In this document: piece after piece, positions 19,410 to 27,374 of the stretch
Numbering within the stretch: position 1 is the first letter of the stretch
How the letters are laid out: every line of letters starts with the position of its first letter
Assembly (NCBI GenBank): GCA_937948815.1
Contig: CALFAM010000091.1
Span: 1-42,758 of the forward strand
Source: an uncultured bacterium
GTDB lineage: Bacteria; Acidobacteriota; Thermoanaerobaculia; Multivoradales; J023
Direction: 5' to 3'
DNA: 42,758 nt
Notes under the pieces: generated by a model
What the model was told of the DNA's origin: nothing
Databases searched by the model: none
The model's input: the letters and a program-made list of their open reading frames with translations, nothing else
Program-made: the position numbers and the translations under genes

Positions 19410-20639
19410 TCAACCTTGGGCTCCGTTCGGTCGGCCCGGACCTTGGTTCGTACCCTGGGCGTCAACGTCGCCCACCGCGATGCGATGGGTCGGCTCGGGT
19501 TGACCCGGCCGGAAGAACTCGTGATGCTCGAGGTGCAGGGTGAGACCGGGTTGGTCGTCGAAATGGCCGAGCGCCTGCTCGAGGCACGAGCGCAAGAGCT
19601 CGGGCGGTGCCTCCGCCCGCAGGTTGACGATCAGCTCGCCACCCTCGATCGGGCTCTGCAGTCGCTCGGACAGCTCGGCGACGAAGTCCGTGCCGACCAG
19701 GTTGACCAGGGCCAGGTCGCCCCAGCCACCGCTGGGCGAGAGCGTCATCTTGAGGTGCGCGACCTCGGCATCGTGGGCGCGCAAGCGTTCTTGGATACCG
19801 CGCGCCAGCGATGTCACGAGCTCGTTACCGTCGGTCGCCGGTGCGCTGTCGAGACGCAAGGTGGCATTGAGCCAGCCGAGCAGTGCCTCGCCTTCACCGT
19901 AGGTCTCGTAGTCGATGTCCATGGTGCGCGCGGTGGGCAGCTCGTGGTCGTTCATGTAGGCGAACCAAGGTTCGAGACCGGTGGCCTCGCGGGCCGAGAT
20001 CTCGAAGATCGGCTTGCCGGGGTAGCGAGACGCCAGGGCCTCGCGCAGCGCCTCTCGCGCGCTGTCCGCGATCCGATCGCACTTGTTGATGACCAGGGCT
20101 TGTGCTTCTTCGAGCTGCTTGCTGTAGACGTAGGTGACCTTGCTCGAGAACGAACGGCCTTCCTCCAGGCCCAGCACCCGCGCAGCGCGGGTCGGATCCA
20201 CCAGCACGCTGAGCGGCGCAATGTCGAAACGGTCGCCATAGATTCGGCGAAGGGGGTAGCTCACGGTCGCGACCAGATCAGTACAGCTTCCCACCGGCTC
20301 GGCCAGGAAGACATCGGGTCGGGTCTTCGCGTCGAGCGTCTCGGCGGCGGCGCGCAGGGAGTCGAACCGGCAGCAGAAGCAGCCGCCGGCGATCTCCTCG
20401 ACGTCGAAGCCCTGGCTGCGCAACGAGCGCGTGTCGACCAAGCCGCCACCCTGGTCGTTGGTGATCAGACCGACGGTTTGGCCACGATCGGTCAGAAAGC
20501 GCGCCAGCCGACCGACCGCGGTCGATTTGCCAGCGCCGAGAAAGCCTCCGATCATGACGTAGCGGGCCCTTCGGGAAGCACTGCTGCGGGGGGCGCTGCT
20601 GCGCGACGACGCGCCGCGGGGAGGGGTCGGGCTGGTCAT
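19410..20639 (-). CDS. CobW/G3E-family GTPase
   Basis: This 409-residue protein has the Walker A motif GGFLGAGKST at 31-40, the CobW metal-binding signature GGCFCC with Cys87, Cys89 and Cys90, and NKCD at 185-188. Such GTPases deliver metal ions or help load metallo- or corrinoid proteins. Here the client is unknown, but neighbours are a radical SAM enzyme, a lipoyl carrier and a ferredoxin. The C-terminal half differs from classic CobW C-terminal domains and includes a long lipid- or protein-binding-like region. Its ATG overlaps the stop of the lipoyl carrier gene (ATGA at 20636-20639). The first 25 residues are Ser/Pro/Arg-rich and probably disordered. Confidence 0.9.
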   Translation of the reverse strand: MTSPTPPRGASSRSSAPRSSASRRARYVMIGGFLGAGKSTAVGRLARFLTDRGQTVGLITNDQGGGLVDTRSLRSQGFDVEEIAGGCFCCRFDSLRAAAETLDAKTRPDVFLAEPVGSCTDLVATVSYPLRRIYGDRFDIAPLSVLVDPTRAARVLGLEEGRSFSSKVTYVYSKQLEEAQALVINKCDRIADSAREALREALASRYPGKPIFEISAREATGLEPWFAYMNDHELPTARTMDIDYETYGEGEALLGWLNATLRLDSAPATDGNELVTSLARGIQERLRAHDAEVAHLKMTLSPSGGWGDLALVNLVGTDFVAELSERLQSPIEGGELIVNLRAEAPPELLRSCLEQALGHFDDQPGLTLHLEHHEFFRPGQPEPTHRIAVGDVDAQGTNQGPGRPNGAQG

Positions 20640-21124
20640 GCCATCTCCGGAGATTGCCAGGGCTTTTCTTCCATCTTGTCGATCGTCTCGCCCAACATTT
20701 CGGCGTAACCCTCGACATCCAAGGCTTGTGGGTCCGGGCTGCCCTCTACCGCGTACAGCCAGCCGTCTCCGTAGGGGTCGTTGCAAACCAGCTCGGCATT
20801 GGAGAGGGCTTGCGGGTTGCCACCGCCGAAGACACCGCTGGCGACGCTGAACAAGTCGGCCGTGGCTTTGAAACCCTCGACCCAGCCGACCACTTGGCCG
20901 ACCGATACATCCGCACCAGCGGCGACTTCGAAGTCGAGCTCGACCAGCTCACCGAGCATGCGCGTGGCGAAGCCGGTGAGACCGATCCGCCAGCGTTCGG
21001 TGGTGCCCGCAGACGGCTCCCGGCAGAGCCAGAAGTGGGCTGGGCTGTACAGGTACTCACGCGGAAAGCGAGCCATGAAGCGGCTGCGCTTGAAGCGGTA
21101 GTCGTCGAGAGATGCACGTGCCAC
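20636..21124 (-). CDS. GcvH-like lipoyl carrier protein
   Basis: This 162-residue protein resembles glycine cleavage H protein. The lipoylation hairpin is EGFKATADLFSVASG with Lys86, in place of the usual ESVKAASDIYSPVSG. Upstream LGELVELDFEVAAGADVSVG matches the H-protein core. No glycine cleavage genes (gcvT, gcvP) are nearby; instead it sits between a cysteine desulfurase and a CobW GTPase, so it is probably a dedicated carrier of a sulfur- or C1-bound intermediate rather than part of glycine breakdown. The start is GTG; AAGGA lies about 12 bases upstream, which is weak, and an ATG at 21076 is an alternative. Lipoylation is inferred. Confidence 0.88.
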   Translation of the reverse strand: MARASLDDYRFKRSRFMARFPREYLYSPAHFWLCREPSAGTTERWRIGLTGFATRMLGELVELDFEVAAGADVSVGQVVGWVEGFKATADLFSVASGVFGGGNPQALSNAELVCNDPYGDGWLYAVEGSPDPQALDVEGYAEMLGETIDKMEEKPWQSPEMA

Positions 21125-21167
21125 GTTGGTCGGCTTTCCTTCGTTCTCGGTTTGCGGGGCGGCCGGC

Positions 21168-22589
21168 CTAGGCGTGATGACCCAGGTCGTCGATGGCGCT
21201 CGGGCCGGGTTGGTTGCCGAGGTCGGTCATGGCCGGCCCAGGCCGATCGACGGAAGGCTCGTCGCCCGTGGGCTCGCCGATCGTGGTCTTGTCGACCCGC
21301 GGGCCACAGGCCGTGGTGCCACACATATCCCCATCGGCATCGACTTCAGCCGGTACGGGGTGGGCGCGCTGGTGGCGAATCGCGGCGATCAGCGATGCGG
21401 TGGCGCGGCGCATGTCTTCGTCGCTGGTGAAGCGGCCGAGCCCGATGCGCAGCGAGCTCTCGGCTGCTTCGGTGCCGGCACCGGGGAGCGCCTTGATCAC
21501 GTAGGAGCTGTCCGCACTGGCAGCGCTGCACGCAGCGCCCGACGAGATCGCCACGTCGTCGAGATTCGCGAGCAGTGCCTCGGCGGAGATACCCGGGATC
21601 GATACGTTGAGGTTGTTGGGCAGCCGATGCGTCTGACTGCCGTTGATCCGTAAGTTGGGAAACGCGTGCATCAGGTCTTCGAGCAGGCGATCCCGTAGCG
21701 GGCCGAGGCGTTGGGACTCTGCCTGGCGCTCGCGGGCGATCAGCTGGCAGGCATGACCAAAGCCGACGATTCCCGGAACGTTCAGCGAGCCGGAGCGGCG
21801 GCCGCGCTCGTGCCCGCCGCCGTCCATCTGCGCGGTGATGCGGACCCGGGGCCGACGCCTGCGAAGGTAGAGCGCGCCAACGCCTTTCGGCCCGTAGGCT
21901 TTGTGCGCGGAAAGCGACATCAGGTCGACACCCAGACGGTTCACGTCACAGTCGACGTAGGCCAAGGCCTGCGCGGCGTCGGTGTGCAAGAGAACGCCCT
22001 TCGCCTTGCAGACGGCAGCGATCTCCGGGATCGGGTGGAGAACGCCGATCTCGTTGTTGGCCAGCATCAGGCTGACCAGGGTCGTGTCCGCACGAATCGC
22101 CTTTTCGACCTGGGAGGGGGTGATCCGACCGTCGGCGTCGACGCTCAGGTAGGTGATGCTGAGTCCGTGGCGCTCGAGATGGGCGCAGGCATCGAGAACG
22201 GCCTTGTGCTCGGTGGCCGCAGTGATGATGTGTCCACGGGGCGCTTGCCCAGCCATGATGGATCCGTCGGTGAGCGGGGCCGCGTTCCCGGAGGCGGCGG
22301 CACGCTGCGCATGGGCTTCGACGACACCCTTGATCGCGAGATTGTCGGCCTCGGTTGCGCCGGAGGTGAAAACGATCTCGGACGGCGCGCAGCCGATCAG
22401 ATCAGCGATGTGCCTCCTGGCCTGCTCGACCTGATCGGAGGCTGCACGCCCAAAGCCATGCTGACGGCTGGCCGGATTGCCGTAGACACCGTGCAAGCTG
22501 GGCAGCATGGCTTCCACGACGCGCGGATCGCAAGGCGTGGTCGCGTGATGGTCCAGGTAAACGGATCCCTTGGTGGCGCCTTTGATCAT
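21168..22589 (-). CDS. Cysteine desulfurase (NifS/IscS family) with Cys-containing tail
   Basis: This 473-residue PLP enzyme removes sulfur from cysteine as a persulfide. YLDHHATTP near the start, TEHKAV, HTDAAQ and SAHKAYGPKG with Lys230 (Schiff base) are all present. The catalytic Cys354 lies in SSGAACSAAS, an IscS/NifS-type loop. Two things are unusual: an insertion of about 25 residues around 95-119, and a tail of about 60 residues after the normal end, rich in Asp, Gly and Pro with a CGTTACG motif. The start was set at the ATG at 22589; a TTG at 22622 is possible but has no better ribosome binding site. It probably supplies sulfur to this operon's pathway. Confidence 0.92.
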   Translation of the reverse strand: MIKGATKGSVYLDHHATTPCDPRVVEAMLPSLHGVYGNPASRQHGFGRAASDQVEQARRHIADLIGCAPSEIVFTSGATEADNLAIKGVVEAHAQRAAASGNAAPLTDGSIMAGQAPRGHIITAATEHKAVLDACAHLERHGLSITYLSVDADGRITPSQVEKAIRADTTLVSLMLANNEIGVLHPIPEIAAVCKAKGVLLHTDAAQALAYVDCDVNRLGVDLMSLSAHKAYGPKGVGALYLRRRRPRVRITAQMDGGGHERGRRSGSLNVPGIVGFGHACQLIARERQAESQRLGPLRDRLLEDLMHAFPNLRINGSQTHRLPNNLNVSIPGISAEALLANLDDVAISSGAACSAASADSSYVIKALPGAGTEAAESSLRIGLGRFTSDEDMRRATASLIAAIRHQRAHPVPAEVDADGDMCGTTACGPRVDKTTIGEPTGDEPSVDRPGPAMTDLGNQPGPSAIDDLGHHA

Positions 22590-22644
22590 CAGCTGTCGCT
22601 TCTCGTCACGTGTCGCTTGCAAGCAGTCATTCGCGCAGCGCTGG

Positions 22645-23919
22645 CTAGCTGAATGCGCCCATGCCGAAGAAGACGTTTTTCTTCATCAGCCGGTAGAACC
22701 AGAAGTCTTCTGGAATTTCTTGTCCCGGCAGATGGTGGCTGTTGCGCGGAGCCATCATCGCGAGCTCTTCGAAAGCTGTTCCTCGGCCGCTGTAGTCCTT
22801 GGCTCCCGTGCTCTTGATGAAATCGTGCAGCTCTTGTGGCTTCTCGAGGATGACGCACCCCTTCGTGCGCTCCTTGACGAATGGCCGGAATCCACGCAAC
22901 AGCGGGCTCTCGTTCACGGTGTCGAAGAGGTCTTCGCCATCGCGTACGGTTTCGGATGCGAACGACAAAGCCGGGCAGATCTCGAGGGAGCCGCGCGGAC
23001 CGACGTGGAAACCGAGGCCGACGGCTGCTGGGCAGAAGGCCTCACCCTCGGCCGTCCAGTAGGTGTCGATCAGCAGGATGGGGTGCTTGCGACGGAGATT
23101 CAGAAGCTCCTGGCGCATCCACACCAGCTGTTCCTTGGAGACGCAATACTCCGTGTGCGGCTCGTCGCTCATCGGTCGGTAGACGTAGTACCAGAGGTAC
23201 ATCGCGCCCTTGTCGATGAAGAAGCGAACGTAGTCGTCCGACATCACCTCGTGCATGTTGGGGCCGGTGGCGGTGGTCGCGACACCGAACAGCACGCGCG
23301 CATCGCGCAGGCGGGCCATGCCCTTCATCGCGGCCTCGAAGACCCCGGGCCCGCGGCGCCGGTCGTTCTCTTCCTGCATGCCATCGATGCTGATCAGCGG
23401 CGTCACGTTGCCGGCCTTGGCCAGTCGGCGAACGTTCTCGTCCGTGAACAACATGCCGTTGGTGATGACCTGGAAGTAGCAGTCTGCGTGGCGCTCGAAG
23501 ACTTCCCAGATTCCCTTGAACAGGAACGGCTCGCCACCGAGCAGGGTGAAGTAATAGGCCTTGTTTCGCTTGCCCGTCTCGATGATCCGGTCGAGATCAT
23601 CTTCGTCGAGGAAATGGGCCGTGCCCTCTTTCTCGACCCAGCAGCCGTGGCAACGCAGGTTGCACGTGTTGGTCAGGGCGATGAACATGAAGGGGGGATA
23701 GAGCTTCCCTTGGTTCATTCGCTTGCGGTAGGCGTGAATCGCGCGTGCGCCTTTGTAGCCGTAGAGATACGCCGCCTTCCAGGCTGCCTTCGCCGACAAG
23801 CCGCGGGCTGCACGCAAGGCCATTCGGGCGAGCACGGCTTGCTCGCGCACAAACGAGCGCGAAGCGCCTTGGGGCTCCGTTGCGACCAGAGTGTTGGAAG
23901 TCGATGCCGCGTCAGTCAC
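22645..23919 (-). CDS. Radical SAM enzyme, first gene of the terpene/redox operon
   Basis: This 424-residue protein has the radical SAM motif C86-x3-C90-x2-C93 in ALTNTCNLRCHGCW and the SAM-binding GGEPFL. Additional Cys residues downstream (EAFCPAAVG, LEICPALS, TKGCVIL) suggest a SPASM- or twitch-like auxiliary cluster. It is not the hopanoid enzyme HpnH as far as I can tell. The C-terminal 60 residues, ending FWFYRLMKKNVFFGMG, may contact the membrane. The start is GTG with a strong AGGAGG 8 bases upstream. The reaction is unknown; it may modify a terpenoid or catalyse sulfur or methylene transfer with the lipoyl carrier. Confidence 0.9.
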   Translation of the reverse strand: MTDAASTSNTLVATEPQGASRSFVREQAVLARMALRAARGLSAKAAWKAAYLYGYKGARAIHAYRKRMNQGKLYPPFMFIALTNTCNLRCHGCWVEKEGTAHFLDEDDLDRIIETGKRNKAYYFTLLGGEPFLFKGIWEVFERHADCYFQVITNGMLFTDENVRRLAKAGNVTPLISIDGMQEENDRRRGPGVFEAAMKGMARLRDARVLFGVATTATGPNMHEVMSDDYVRFFIDKGAMYLWYYVYRPMSDEPHTEYCVSKEQLVWMRQELLNLRRKHPILLIDTYWTAEGEAFCPAAVGLGFHVGPRGSLEICPALSFASETVRDGEDLFDTVNESPLLRGFRPFVKERTKGCVILEKPQELHDFIKSTGAKDYSGRGTAFEELAMMAPRNSHHLPGQEIPEDFWFYRLMKKNVFFGMGAFS

Positions 23920-23927
23920 GATCCGTT

Positions 23928-23941
23928 CCTCCTCGAGGAGG
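23928..23941 (-). promoter_or_regulatory. Hairpin over the ribosome binding site of the operon's first gene
   Basis: On the minus strand the leader reads CCTCCTCGAGGAGG, a perfect 14-bp palindrome. As RNA it folds into a 5-bp stem with a UCGA loop, and the 3' arm GGAGG is the Shine-Dalgarno of the radical SAM gene. When folded it would hide the ribosome binding site, so it may tune translation. The inference rests on sequence only; such a short stem may be coincidental. Confidence 0.4.
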
Positions 23942-24061
23942 GCCTCGTTGGACGGGGCGTCCTCATCCTCGACTGATTCGAGCAGGTGTTGGCTGCATGC
24001 GGGAGCGCGCAGGATGGTTTCGCCCGAAGCCTACGCTCGATATACGTACCCACGTCAGAAG

Positions 24062-24090
24062 GTTATAGCAGGCCCCCAGGGGGCGGGTAA
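24062..24090 (-). promoter_or_regulatory. Candidate promoter of the terpene/redox operon with palindromic spacer
   Basis: On the minus strand TTACCC (24085-24090) and TATAAC (24062-24067) are 17 bp apart, a plausible sigma-70 pair with a good -10 and a weak -35. The spacer holds the palindrome GCCCCCTGGGGGC (24072-24084), which could be an operator. The predicted start lies near 24055, giving a leader of about 135 nt. The site falls in the 250-bp gap between the operon and the M24 peptidase gene. Confidence 0.5.
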
Positions 24091-24169
24091 CGTCCTGGTA
24101 AAGGTCGACAATTCGGGGCCGCGGCCATCGTCGACAGCCGAAATCGGCAGCGCGCGTGGGCGAGTCGCG

Positions 24170-25270
24170 TCAGCGGCTGATCCCGCGCGGGAAGGAGGTC
24201 AGCGACTCGGTGCCGGTCTCGGTGACCAGGATGTCGTCTTCGATCCGCACACCGCCTTTGCCTTCCAGGTAGATGCCAGGCTCGATGGTGAAGACCATTC
24301 CTGGCTCGAGCTCGTCGGTGACGCCCTCGGCGATCTGCGGCAGCTCGTGAATTTCGAGCCCCAGACCGTGGCCGGTGCGGTGGGTGAAGTGGTCGCCGTA
24401 GCCCGCTTCCCGGATCACGTCGCGTGTTGCGCGGTCGACCTCACCGCAAGGAACGCCAGGGCCCGCGATGGCGCGGCCCGCGGCATTGGCCTGGCGCACC
24501 ACGTCGTGAACGCGCGCCAGCTCAGGGTCAGGCGTGCCGAGGCAGAAGGTGCGGGTGATGTCCGCGGGGTAGCCGCCGAAGATGCCACCGAAGTCGATCA
24601 GCAGGAGCTCGTCGGCGCCCAACGCGCGTTGGCCCGGGTGGCCGTGAGGCAGGGCGCTCTTGGGGCCGGTGAGCACGATCGTGTCGAAGGCATTGCCGGT
24701 CGAGCCGCCCTCTTTCAGGGCCGCGTGCAGTTCCTCGGTGATCTCAGCTTCGGTCTGGCCAGGCTCGGCCTGGGCGACGACGGTGGCCAGCGCTTGTTCC
24801 GTGATGCGGACGGCTTCGCGCAAGGCCGCGATCTCGTCAGGTGTCTTGCGGGAGCGTACCTGCAGCATGCCGCGGCCAGCACCGACTGCCTGAATCGACG
24901 GCTCGGCACGCTGCAATGCCAGCCACTCGAAGGCGCGCATGACGAGGTCGTCGAGCCCGAGGTGCTTGTTGCCGAGCCCGAGGGCGGCGATCGCCTGGTC
25001 GAAGGCACCGAGGTAGCCATCACGGTCGTTCCAGTCGAAGACCTTCCAGGCTGCGTCCGACTGGCTCTCGAGAGTGGTCGTCTCGAGCTGCGGCACAATG
25101 ATCGCGAGATCGTCCTCCGCTGGGCGGTAGAACGCGACGGTCGGCCGCTCGGAGAGGTGGAAATCCAGGCCGGTGTAGTAGCGGAGATTGGGCCCCGGCA
25201 CGAAGGCGAAGGCATCCGCGGAGACCGTGCTGGCCAGGGAACGACGGCGGGCCGAGTAGTCGATGCTCAT
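24170..25270 (-). CDS. M24-family metallopeptidase (Xaa-Pro aminopeptidase/dipeptidase-like)
   Basis: This 366-residue protein has a creatinase-type N-domain (about 1-130) and a pita-bread catalytic domain. All five metal ligands are visible: Asp226 in LLIDFGG, Asp237 in ADITRTF, His301 in HRTGHGLG, Glu330 in TIEPGIY and Glu344 in RIEDDIL. It probably removes or splits N-terminal residues before proline. There is no signal peptide, so it is cytoplasmic. The ATG at 25270 has no good Shine-Dalgarno and directly abuts a hairpin (25271-25311). It lies 76 bp after the TonB-like gene on the same strand. Confidence 0.93.
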   Translation of the reverse strand: MSIDYSARRRSLASTVSADAFAFVPGPNLRYYTGLDFHLSERPTVAFYRPAEDDLAIIVPQLETTTLESQSDAAWKVFDWNDRDGYLGAFDQAIAALGLGNKHLGLDDLVMRAFEWLALQRAEPSIQAVGAGRGMLQVRSRKTPDEIAALREAVRITEQALATVVAQAEPGQTEAEITEELHAALKEGGSTGNAFDTIVLTGPKSALPHGHPGQRALGADELLLIDFGGIFGGYPADITRTFCLGTPDPELARVHDVVRQANAAGRAIAGPGVPCGEVDRATRDVIREAGYGDHFTHRTGHGLGLEIHELPQIAEGVTDELEPGMVFTIEPGIYLEGKGGVRIEDDILVTETGTESLTSFPRGISR

Positions 25271-25311
25271 GGCCTGAGCGTATCGGATTTCGAGCGCCTC
25301 GCGCTCAGGCC
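25271..25311. other. Hairpin between the TonB-like and M24 genes
   Basis: GGCCTGAGCG (25271-25280) pairs perfectly with CGCTCAGGCC (25302-25311) around a 21-base loop. On the minus strand it lies after the TonB-like gene and directly before the M24 start codon. No T-run follows. It may attenuate transcription or limit translation of the peptidase. Confidence 0.45.
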
Positions 25312-25346
25312 ATGTGTGGGTGGGGGCGGGGCCCTACTGCGAGGCC

Positions 25347-26105
25347 CTACTGCAGTGAGAAGCGTACCGTGAGGTTGAAATACACGGCGACGGGCAGACC
25401 GGCACGCATGGCGGGCTCGAACGTCCACGTCTTGATCGTTTCGAGCGCTGACTTGTCCAGGCCCTCGGGAAGACCCTTGAGCACTTTGACGTCGGCGACC
25501 TTGCCCGCTGCATCGATGATCGCTTGCAGAATCACCACGCCTTGGATGCGCGCGGCGCGTGCCGGTTCGGTGTAGGGCGGGTTCGGGTAGTGGATCTTGC
25601 GCGGTGCTGACACGCCTTCACCGACCTGAAGAATCGGGTCGCTTCCGCTGCCGCCCGGGCCTTGAGCGAGAACGGGAGCGTCAGGAATCGAGAACGGCAC
25701 GTCGAGATCACCGACGGGTGCGATGTCGGGGACTGCGATCTCGAGCTCTTCGATGATCGGCTCGGGGTCATCCGGCGTCGGATCCGGCATCGGTACGCGC
25801 TTCTTCTTCGGTTTGGGGATCGCCTTCTGCGGCGCGGCCGGTGGTGGTGTCAGCTTGATGGTCTGCACCACGAAGAGTTTGTCGTTGCGGGGCGTGCTCG
25901 GCTCTACGACAGCTCCGCGCGGCAGGGCAACGATCAACAGAAGGGCATGGAAGGCGGCAGCACCGACCACCATCCAGCGCAGGCGCCGACTGTCTTCGGC
26001 TTCCTGCTGGGCAACTTTTTCGAGCTCGTCAAATCGCGGGCCGCCGGCACCCAGTCCTCGGGACGGGCCTCGGTCGAAGGGGCGGGCGATCGAATCGTTG
26101 GGCAT
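25347..26105 (-). CDS. TonB-family energy transducer-like protein
   Basis: This 252-residue protein has a cytoplasmic N-terminus, one membrane segment at about 44-61, a Pro/Lys/Asp-rich linker (KPKKKRVPMPDPTPDD) and a C-terminal TonB-like domain beginning about residue 165. The domain includes RAARIQGVVILQAIIDAAG and ends PVAVYFNLTVRFSLQ, a form I associate with Acidobacteriota TonB proteins. It would span the periplasm and transfer energy to outer-membrane receptors, but no ExbB/ExbD or receptor gene is nearby. AGGAG lies 9 bases before the ATG. Confidence 0.9.
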   Translation of the reverse strand: MPNDSIARPFDRGPSRGLGAGGPRFDELEKVAQQEAEDSRRLRWMVVGAAAFHALLLIVALPRGAVVEPSTPRNDKLFVVQTIKLTPPPAAPQKAIPKPKKKRVPMPDPTPDDPEPIIEELEIAVPDIAPVGDLDVPFSIPDAPVLAQGPGGSGSDPILQVGEGVSAPRKIHYPNPPYTEPARAARIQGVVILQAIIDAAGKVADVKVLKGLPEGLDKSALETIKTWTFEPAMRAGLPVAVYFNLTVRFSLQ

Positions 26106-26265
26106 CTGCGTGGTCTCCTATCGAGCACCACGGTCGCTGACCTTTCTGGCGTCGCCGCGGAAAAGAGGAAAGGTCGACCGCAGCGTCACCCCTTTCGTAC
26201 GCAAGCCGCGTGCCCGCGGTTTCTTGCTCGCAGAGGAGGGTGAGCTGCCTGGGGCCGAACGGACG

Positions 26266-26676
26266 TCAGTCGGGGTAAACGAAGTCGACCGGGATCTCGA
26301 TCGCCGGTAGCAGGCTGCGGTGCACCGGGCACGTCAGCGCAGCCCGCTCGAGTGCTGCCCGGGCAGCGACGGGGATGCCCGCGGGCAGGTCCAGCTTGAC
26401 GCGGAGGGTGCCGATTCGGCGTGGATTGGCAGACATCTCCTTCGCCACGCGAACCTGCGCGCCCGTGATGTCGATGCCGTCTCGGTTGGCGGCGATTCCC
26501 ATCAACGTCAGCATGCACGATCCGAGCGCTGTGGCCACGAGATCGGTGGGGGAGAACGAGCTGCCATCGCCTTGATTGTCGACGGGCGCGGCGGTGCGCA
26601 GCTTCGCACCGCTCGGTCCATGCTCCAATGCAACGCTCAGGCCGCCTTCGTAGGTACCGGCAATCTCGACCGACAT
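26266..26676 (-). CDS. OsmC-family protein
   Basis: This 136-residue protein matches the small OsmC/YhfA type. The paired redox Cys are Cys54 in LGSCMLTLMG and Cys116 in LTCPVHRSLLP, and FSPTDLVATALG is the family signature. Such proteins are thiol peroxidases acting on organic hydroperoxides, or relatives of unknown substrate. The start at 26676 has AGGAG 7 bases upstream; the frame extends further but without coding character. It is separated by 160 bp from the TonB-like gene, so they may be independent. Confidence 0.9.
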   Translation of the reverse strand: MSVEIAGTYEGGLSVALEHGPSGAKLRTAAPVDNQGDGSSFSPTDLVATALGSCMLTLMGIAANRDGIDITGAQVRVAKEMSANPRRIGTLRVKLDLPAGIPVAARAALERAALTCPVHRSLLPAIEIPVDFVYPD

Positions 26677-26962
26677 GCCAATGCTCCTCTGGGTTCTGGT
26701 TGTTCTGGCTACGGGTGTTTCGATGGCCGCGAACGCGGACCGCGACCGGGCGCTCGCGTGGCAGGAGGGCCTTCTATCAGGCCAGGGCACAGCCTCTTCT
26801 CGTCGAATGATCTCGCACCGAGGGGAGCCCGGAGCCGTACAGGCCAGGTTGCCTCATTCTTGCCACAATTTTCCATAATCCCGCCACAGACCATCGTCGG
26901 ACTCGCACGTTTGCGCGATCCAATGTTGTGTGTCAACAAGTGGGAGAAGGAGAAACCCCCCT

Positions 26963-27214
26963 ATGGTCCTGTGCCAGAAGTCCCGTCCGCAGAATCTCAG
27001 TCCGCAGAAGCCCAGCCGGAAGAGTCCGCACCCGTCCACGACGCAGCATGCCGAGGCTCGCTCCTTGATCGACGCCCCGGCACCCAAGCCAGCGCCGGAG
27101 GCCAAGGCGTCCTCGATGGTGGGCGGCCCCGTCTTCATTCCGCGGCGACCGCTGTCACGGTGGGCGCAGAGCTTGATCGCTGATTCCGAGCTCGCGAGCC
27201 AGAACGTGGCCTGA
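26963..27214 (+). CDS. Small Pro/Lys-rich protein, unknown
   Basis: An 83-residue frame with strongly GC-biased third positions follows AAGGAG (26947-26952), 10 bases before the ATG. The product starts with Lys/Gln/Pro/Ser-rich low-complexity sequence (PQNLSPQKPSRKSPHP), then has an Ala/Pro/Lys segment and ends in a short helical stretch, SRWAQSLIADSELASQNVA. No family is recognised and no signal peptide is seen. A weak promoter (TTGCCT-N19-CATAAT, 26849-26879) lies in an AT-rich patch upstream. The OsmC gene diverges from it. It is probably a genuine small gene, likely mostly disordered. Confidence 0.5.
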   Translation: MVLCQKSRPQNLSPQKPSRKSPHPSTTQHAEARSLIDAPAPKPAPEAKASSMVGGPVFIPRRPLSRWAQSLIADSELASQNVA

Positions 27215-27331
27215 TCGGGTTCGCGTTTCGCGGCCCGCGTACCGTCCCCCGGCCTTACCGACTTCGAGACCGTTCCCGAGACCTGGCCAGCGACCGAGGC
27301 TCGCCGGGTCTGTTTGGCGTACCTGCCGCAC

Positions 27332-27374
27332 AAAAAACAAGCGGCGATGTGGCACCCGTCCGTACCGCATCGCC
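27332..27374 (-). terminator. Intrinsic terminator of the small RNA
   Basis: On the minus strand GGCGATG (27374-27368) pairs with CATCGCC (27349-27343). Inside it GGTAC pairs with GTGCC, leaving a GGACGG loop, and GCTTGTTTTTT (27342-27332) follows. It is the clearest rho-independent terminator on the minus strand of this window. Confidence 0.7.

Noticed and set aside
18015..21124. sHdr-type sulfur oxidation system
   Set aside because: A lipoyl carrier and ferredoxin are present, but HdrB/HdrC-type Cys-rich subunits and a full HdrA are not.
13305..23919. Hopanoid biosynthesis cluster
   Set aside because: Only the cyclase fits. HpnC/D/E, a recognisable HpnH and other hpn genes are absent, while desulfurase, lipoyl carrier and GTPase have no place in that pathway.
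22570..25372. Long plus-strand frames opposite the radical SAM and M24 genes
   Set aside because: Both are shadows; the minus-strand genes have complete motif sets and ribosome binding sites.
27155..27370. 71-residue minus-strand protein in the small-RNA region
   Set aside because: Its ATG lacks a Shine-Dalgarno and lies inside the terminator stem of the small RNA; the product resembles no family.
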